Below, one piece after another: positions 58,196 to 64,000 of a stretch of 64,000 nucleotides of DNA. The stretch's first letter is position 1, and each line of letters starts with the position of its first letter. The position numbers were made by a program, and so were the translations under genes. The stretch is taken from the NCBI RefSeq assembly GCF_963576675.1, contig NC_088916.1:26883501-26947500 (forward strand). Direction: 5' to 3'. The notes beneath the pieces are model-generated. The model saw only the letters and a list, made by a program, of their open reading frames with translations, was not told the origin of the DNA and did no database searches. The stretch is from Euphorbia lathyris. Taxonomy: Eukaryota > Streptophyta > Magnoliopsida > Malpighiales > Euphorbiaceae.

Positions 58196-59609
58196 GGGAG
58201 TTGAAAACCTTGTCGCCGATCATCTATCAAGACTTGAAGATGAAAACGGTCCCATCGGTGAAACATTAGGTATTCGAGATGATTTCCCCGATGAATATCT
58301 CATGCAAGTACAAAGTGTCATAGTACCATGGTATGCGGATATTGCCAATTACTTAGCTGCACATGTTGTGCCAGATGGATTAAATTCTCAGCAAAAGAAG
58401 AAATTCTTTTCGGAAGTTAAGAAATATTTTTGGGAAGATCCATTTTTGTTCAAAACATGCGGCGATGGAATGCTTAGGAGATGTGTTAGTGAGTTTGAAT
58501 ACGACTCTATAATTTTGGAATGTCATGCAAGCGCTTATGGAGGTCATAACAGCGTAAGCAAAACAGTAGCTAGAATATTAGAATGCAGATTCTTTTGGCC
58601 TACCCTGTTTAAAGACGTCCGTTCATTTATTATCCGTTGCGATAAATGTCAAAGAACCGGGAATTTAGGAAGGAAAGATGAGATGCCTCTCACAAACATG
58701 TTGGAAGTTGAAATCTTCGACGTGTGGGGAATCGATTTCATGGGTCCTTTTCCTTCTTCTTTTGGCAAAAATTATATATTAATAGCCGTAGACTATGTTT
58801 CAAAGTGGGTTGAAGAAATTACAACCCCGACAAATGATTCTAAGGTAGTTGTTAAGTTTTTAAATGAAATATTTTGCCGATTTGGAGTCCCTAGAGTTAT
58901 GGTAAGCGATGGAGGTACTCATTTCATAAATAGAAGCTTTGAGTCGCTTATGAGAAAATACGGAGTACACCACCGTGTATCTACGCCATACCATCCTCAA
59001 ACGAATGGTCAAGCGGAAATATCAAATAGAGAACTCAAATGGATACTTGAGAAAAGAGTTTCGTCTTCTAGAAGAGACTGGGCACATAAACTTAACGATG
59101 CGTTATGGGCATACCATACTGCATTTAAAACACCTATAGGAATGACACCTTATAGACTAGTCTATGGTAAAGCTTGTCATTTACCAGTAGAGTTAGAACA
59201 CAAAGCCTATTGGGCTATAAAAACCCGTAATTATGATTATCAAAGCGTAGGAAAAAAGCGTTTGTTCGACTTAAACGAGTTGGATGAATTACGCTACTTA
59301 TCCTACGAAAATGCAAGGGTTTATAAGGAAAAAGTTAAAAAGTGGCATGATGCCAGAATCAAAATTAAAAGCTTTAATGTTGGGGATAAAGTTTTGCTTT
59401 TTAATTCCAGATTAAAGTTATTTCCAGGTAAGCTCAAGTCTAGATGGAATGGACCATTTGTGGTTGTTAAAACATTTGATTATGGAGCTTTAGAGCTAGA
59501 ATATTCTAATGGCGATCGATTTAAGGTTAATGGTAATCGATGCAAAATTTATTACGAAGGAGCTCCAATTCAAGCAATTGAATTCGTGGACGAATTCTAT
59601 GAAAATTAA
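58196..59609 (+). pseudogene. pol: B integrase
   Basis: After the frame change the reading gives the HHCC finger ([17 protein letters not shown] and CDKCQRTG), [12 protein letters not shown] (first Asp), [11 protein letters not shown] (second Asp), [13 protein letters not shown] (Glu) and a C-terminal [23 protein letters not shown] block. The domain runs uninterrupted for 435 codons from ATG 58302 to 59609 and looks complete. It depends on upstream frame recovery for expression. Confidence 0.9.
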
Positions 59610-60170
59610 TTTATTTAGTTTTCATATTTTTAATTTTTGGTTTTTCTTGTCTTTTGTTCATAACTTTTATTTATTTATTTCTTTTATTTTATTTCATGTT
59701 AGTTTATTTTTTTTTTATTTTTTTATTTTTTTTTAATTTGTTTATTTTATTTTTATTAGTTATATAATTAATCTTTATTTTTAGTTTTGTGTACAAATAA
59801 GCTTTGTAAAATAAAAATCAAATTTAGTCATGTTTTGAAATTTATTTCAAGAAGAATAAAGTGTTTTTGAAAAATATGTATTTTGAGAATTCTCAGTTGA
59901 GATTCCAGAAATCTCGTTTGAGATTTTCTGTATTTTAACATTTTAAAATCTCAGTAGAGATTCCAGAAATCTCAGTTGAGATTTTCAGTCAGTTTTATCC
60001 AAAAGATATCAGTTTGACGCCTTTTCATTTTCAACAGACACAACCTTTCACTTATGTAACCTATATATTCCTGTAGGTTCAGAATTCTTTCATAACATTT
60101 CATCTCTTTCAGATTTTTGAATTTCTTTCTTCAATTCTAAATCCTACAAACACCATCTTATTTCACAAAC
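59610..60170 (+). promoter_or_regulatory. B spacer 1: GAGATT palindromes and TATA-like box before ORF-a
   Basis: T-rich sequence, then short palindromes AATCTC-AGTA-GAGATT (59947-59962) and AATCTC-AGTT-GAGATT (59968-59983) and relatives from 59885. They are followed by ttttatccaaaa and an acgcc...acacaacctttcac stretch resembling the LTR just before its TATA box. tatatatt at 60062-60069 lies about 105 bp before the ORF-a ATG. It reads like a diverged copy of the LTR promoter block. Confidence 0.6.
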
Positions 60171-61112
60171 ATGACCAAATCTCTGAAAAATGCTAGGAAG
60201 CACACTTCTGCTCGAAGCAAGAGAGTTGATATCTCTTCACGCTATGGATCATGGTTTCCAATCTACAATCATGATGAGGGGAAACGATATTTGCAGTTTA
60301 GATATGCACAATTTTGTGGCATGCTGTATCTGGACGAGTTCCTGAATGAAGAACTCGGGATAAGCGATGACATGAATCGCTATTTGACAAATTTGGGATG
60401 GACCAAGTTTGCTTCCATGAAGTTTCCTATTATTGGAAACTGGGTACTAGAGTTTCTGTCTACCGTTCGTTTCGTCAATAAGAGGCGTGTTCGTCTCAGT
60501 TTTCGTTGTGAGGGTAAGATGTTCACTTTTGGATATCCTGAACTTCATTCTTGGTTTGGTTTTCCGCCACGGGACACCACTCCGTATCATCATGGGAGAG
60601 ATATGACTTCTACAGATATCTAGAGAATGTTGACGGGATTTTGGAGATTCAATCCACGTCTTGCCTACAACAAATCAATAAATTCTAACTCCATGCCGTT
60701 TCTTCACAAATTTCTCTGTCATAGCCTATTTGGTCGAGTCAGAAGCAGTGTCGTCGAGGATACCAATTTGTATGTGCTAGGTGATATTTTCCAAGGTAAC
60801 ACAGTTAATTCCTCAAAGATTTTGATGGAGGGATTAGTTGCCACTTCCCGTTCGAAGAATCGGAAAATAGGGTTTGGGAATATCATATGTGGAATCATTT
60901 TGGGTTCCAATGGATCAGTTTCTGTTCCTTGGACTGATAAGGAACCATTTCCCATAATGAATTACGAGTTTCTGGAAAATGAGGGACTTGTAAAGAGAGA
61001 GTTTCGTTCTGGTCCAAAATTTCTTTCTCCTATAGAAAGGGAAATCTTCATTCAAGCGAAGATTGACAGGGCCACTGTACGTCGTATTCCAATTCATAGG
61101 GATACTATTTGA
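60171..61112 (+). pseudogene. B accessory ORF-a (Athila ORF-1-like)
   Basis: ATG 60171 starts MTKSLKNARKHTSARSKR, a basic N-terminus, then SRYGSWFPIYN, LNEELGI, FLSTVRFVNKR, HSWFGFPPRD, FLHKFLCHSLFGRV, NLYVLGDIF and IICGIILGSNG. One TAG (60621-60623) interrupts 313 codons; the frame is otherwise kept. It resembles plant Athila ORF-1-type proteins, which lie after pol; their role is unknown, although they are sometimes called env-like. No signal peptide or membrane helix is seen. ORF-b is a diverged second copy of it. Confidence 0.75.
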
Positions 61113-61849
61113 GTTTATGTTGTTTGTTTATAAATAGTGTACATATGATTGTTGTTTTTATGCATAGATGTTTTTATGCATAGATGTTTTTATGTATATA
61201 TGTAATAAGGCATTTTGTTGTATTTCTCTTCATTCTGATTAATAAAGTGCATTAATTCTTTCATTTATTTCTTTTAATTAAGGAACAACCTTTGGTTTTC
61301 CTTCAATTTAATGTTTCAGTTTTGTTTGTTTCAGTTTCAGGAATTAAACTTAGCATTAATGTCACTTAAATATAAGAGGAGTTGAATTACTCATATTGAT
61401 TTTGTCAAAACAGTCCAATTTTTACCCAGAAAATCCAGAATCTCAGTTGAGATTCTGAAATCTCGGTTGAGACAGCAAAATGAGTAAATTTTCAGCGAAT
61501 TTCAGCCCCCTGCAAGCTTGCTGTCGCGACTGAGATTTTGAAAATCTCAATCGCGACACGCGACTGGTATGGCGGGATTTGGACGGATTTTTGCACTCTT
61601 TCCTATTTCTACTCTAATTACTTACCTATTCATATATCCTAATCAATACCTATACCTTACACCTATATAAATCACCTCTATTTACATCAATCAATCATCT
61701 TTTACTCTTCCCAACACAAAGATTCACTCACCTTTCCCATAAATCTTTACCCTATTCATCTTCTTCTTCCCTAAATCACCACCATTATCTTTACTCCACA
61801 ATTTATCTCTTTCAAATTTCTTCATCTCTTTCACCAAATTTCACAAAAA
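61113..61849 (+). promoter_or_regulatory. B spacer 2: LTR-type palindrome and TATA-like box before ORF-b
   Basis: It contains AATCTCAGTTGAGATT (about 61439-61454) and a palindrome at 61522-61558 with arms TGTCGCGACTGAGATT and AATCTCAATCGCGACA (one mismatch), whose left arm is identical to that of the second LTR palindrome. tatataaat at 61674-61682 lies 168 bp before ATG 61850. The first 250 bases are non-coding and AT-rich, with tandem tttttatgcatagatg units near 61156-61195. Confidence 0.65.
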
Positions 61850-63100
61850 ATGCCTAGACAAAAAACCGTTGCTAACAAAACCAAAGCCACCGAAGTCAAT
61901 AGATTACGGGTTCAATATGGAGCACCGTTTGATATTGCAACGGAGGCCGAAGGACGTAAGTTTCGCCACTTTTCACATACCCAAATAGAGTTCGTCGACA
62001 TGCATTTTCTCGATACTGACACGGTAAACGTCTTTTCTTTTACCGAACGTATTGATGAATTTTTTCCGTTCTTGGTTGGACAAGATTTGCTAGTATGCGT
62101 TTTCCTAGTAATAAATCGCATATTATGGAATTTTGGTCACTCTAACTTATGATAAGAAGAGAGGTATTATTTCTTTTCGAAATAATGGTGTTCGTTTTGA
62201 AGTCGGGTATGTGGCAATGGGCCGCTGGTTTGGTTTTCCTACTCAAGATTTTTATTCAAAACCAAAGAAGTTTGATGCACACACGGTTTGGCAATCTTTG
62301 ACCGGCCTAGATGTTTTTCGTCCGAAGAACACATCTAGCAAATTAATTAAGGATAATTGTATCTTTTTCTTTCACAAATTTTTATCCTTCTCTTTATTTG
62401 GTCGAGTTGAGAGTCCCAAAGTGCAAATTCGTGACTTGTTTGTGCTAGATTGCATTTTTAAGACTTTGACCATTGATAGTATTGGAATGATATTTACTAA
62501 TTTGGTCCGAGCTTCCGCTTCACACAATAACCAAGTGCCAATGGGTAATTTAATTACCGATATTGTTTTGGGTGCTCGGGTGAATTAGGGGATTATCAAA
62601 ATATGCCTCATGTTGGTTTACCTTCCTTGGATATCACGACACTTCAAAGAGCCAATTTATTGAAGAAATTGGGACCACCCGCATTTATCTCCTATGAAGA
62701 TCGTACGAGACGTTTTTTTGCTACTTTGGGTGGTGAAGCTTCAAGTTCTCAAGGTTTAGGTGCCCAAGATGATGATGAAGATAATGAGGAATTTGATGAA
62801 GAAGAGGAGGAGGAGAATGTTGATGCCAATGCACGAGAGCAAGGAAATGCGGAACCAAATATTGAAGAACAAGTTGGATGGCAACGTGTTTTCACACAAA
62901 TGAACGAGCATAGCCGTCAAATGCATTTGCGGTTAGATGAAGTCGTTGCCAACAATACCGAAATGAGTTCGAGGATAAACACAGTGGATGCCAATATCAC
63001 TACTTTGAGACGTGAGCACAAATCTACTCGTCGCCGGTTGCTATCTTTCTTCCGACGCCAAGGAGTTGAGACTACGCCTTCACCACCGAGTTCACCTTGA
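61850..63100 (+). pseudogene. B accessory ORF-b, with acidic and coiled-coil C-terminus
   Basis: ATG 61850 starts MPRQKTVANKTKATEVNR. The homologous core reads FEVGYVAMGRWFGFPTQD, FFHKFLSFSLFGRVE, RDLFVLDCIF and NLITDIVLGA, matching ORF-a block by block. Frame changes occur near 62140 and at 62586 (one T missing before AGGGG). The C-terminal part, absent from ORF-a, has an acidic run (DDEDNEEFDEEEEEEN) and a heptad-like stretch (MHLRLDEVVANNTEMSSRI) ending in TTPSPPSSP. About 415 codons before decay. Function unknown; the coil suggests self-association. Confidence 0.72.
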
Positions 63101-64000
63101 TAGGTTTTATCCTTTCTATCTTTAACTCATTTTCGTTATAATTATTATGTTTTGTTCAAGTTTGGTACAATATTTCTAATTATGTTTGGTACACTTCTCT
63201 TTATTTTTATGTTTGAATGATATCGTACTATATTTTTAATTCAAATTCGTATGGTTTATTTCGTACTATTTTTCGTGTTTTATCGCTTTTTGCACCAATG
63301 AGGACATGGTCCAAATTAAGTGTGGGAGGAGATATTTCATATTCATTTTAATTTTAAGTACGAATGAATGCAACAAATGAGAATGAATGCTATATATTTA
63401 AGTATAAATGCATGTTGTTATTAATGTATATAATGCAACATTTTCAAAACGAAAAATGTAACATTTTTTGTGCAACATTTTTCAAAAATAAATGACAATT
63501 TTTCATAAACATATTTTTGTTAAGTATATATTTCATATGTTTCAACACTTTAACTTTCAAAATAATGTTAAGCATATTTTAAGGTTATCATTATCGTTAG
63601 AAATAATATTTCCATACGGGCCATATTTTACAAATATTTTTACAAATCTCCGAAACGCTTTTTATCAAAACGTCTCGAGTAAATGTATATAAGTAAAATT
63701 TCTTTAGTTTCAAATCTCTATTTTATATCATGAATTCATGATAAATATAAATCTTATTTTCAATTTTCAATTAGGTTTATAGGCATAAATCAAACTAACA
63801 ACTTTAGCTTTTTAGCTCGGTATGATTTTCGTCTTACATTAAAAACCAATTGAAGTTTTTAAGGAAACTTTAGCCATAATACATGTTGAATTTGAAGTCA
63901 ATATAGGATGAATGTGCTATTTTTCTTTTCCCAATTTATAGTTTTTCATTTTTTATAACTCGTGTTAATTCAATCAAGTAGTCGTATTCTTAACTTTTGG
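63101..64000 (+). other. B 3' non-coding region
   Basis: AT-rich sequence after ORF-b. The block caccaatgaggacatggtcc followed by agtgtgggaggag at 63294-63336 is shared with B' (36125-36170, reverse), which shows that both elements have the same 3' region. The 3' LTR is not reached. No ORF is supported. Confidence 0.65.

Larger units (their letters stand above)
52618..64000 (+). mobile_element. B: coding Athila-like Ty3/gypsy element, 3' end outside window
   Basis: It has a 1,534-bp LTR, a tRNA-Asp PBS, gag, protease, RT, RNase H, integrase and two accessory ORFs after pol. Protease (CDLGASINLM) and RT (FMDD) motifs are of Athila type. By comparison with B' the 3' LTR should begin about 0.5 kb beyond the window. 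Its coding frames have few lesions: two stops in gag, one frameshift after RNase H, one stop in ORF-a and two shifts in ORF-b. B' is its non-autonomous relative. Confidence 0.88.

Noticed and set aside
1..64000. Host protein-coding, rRNA or tRNA genes
   Set aside because: Every frame with a recognisable motif belongs to a transposable element; no exon-like or RNA-gene structure was found between elements.

Overview
The window is plant nuclear repeat DNA and I found no host gene. It is a stack of LTR retrotransposons inserted into one another, up to five insertions deep at one point. The organism is almost certainly a seed plant, probably a eudicot, because the elements are plant-specific lineages: Sirevirus-type Ty1/copia with a third ORF, Angela/Tork-like Ty1/copia, Athila-like Ty3/gypsy primed by tRNA-Asp, and a chromovirus-like Ty3/gypsy element. 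I cannot name the species.

Layout, outside to inside. A LINE reverse-transcriptase scrap (1-63) is followed by an old partial copia LTR (65-686). Sirevirus-1 (687-12486) sits in that LTR and is itself interrupted by a complete minus-strand gypsy element (5372-10995, TSD cgtag). Its 3' end is cut by an Athila-like element called family A here (starts at 12487). Family A's ORF is split by the complete Sirevirus-2 (15047-52465, TSD ctacc) and resumes at 52471. Sirevirus-2 holds three inserts: a short non-autonomous family A element, A' (18422-24740, minus, TSD atagt); a hAT-type MITE (27152-27697, 8-bp TSD atctcact); and an Angela-like copia element (28329-46860, minus, TSD gagct). The Angela-like element holds a large non-autonomous element, B' (33393-42276, minus, TSD aatac). 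Downstream, family A is entered by B (52618 to beyond 64000, plus), the coding relative of B'. B carries gag-pol and two tandem accessory ORFs.

Coding state. Every gag-pol is broken, mostly by single nonsense codons that fit C-to-T decay of methylated DNA, plus a few small indels. The best preserved reading frames are the Sirevirus-2 third ORF (about 1,065 codons, no frameshift, six stops), the B gag-pol and accessory ORFs, and an uninterrupted 171-codon ORF in A'.

Most interesting signals. (1) B and B' carry the same type of palindrome (stem TGTCGCGAC plus GAGATT or GAGAAT) both in the LTR upstream of the TATA box and in the internal spacers before the accessory ORFs. The stem sequence differs between the two elements but both arms change together, and LTR and spacer copies agree within each element. 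(2) Family A has its own LTR hairpin about 85 bp upstream of the TATA box, with two compensatory base-pair changes between copies. (3) TATA-like boxes lie about 60-180 bp upstream of the accessory ORFs in both Ty1 and Ty3 elements, suggesting these ORFs have their own promoters. (4) The accessory ORF of B is duplicated. All similarity statements are by eye; no alignment or database search was run.
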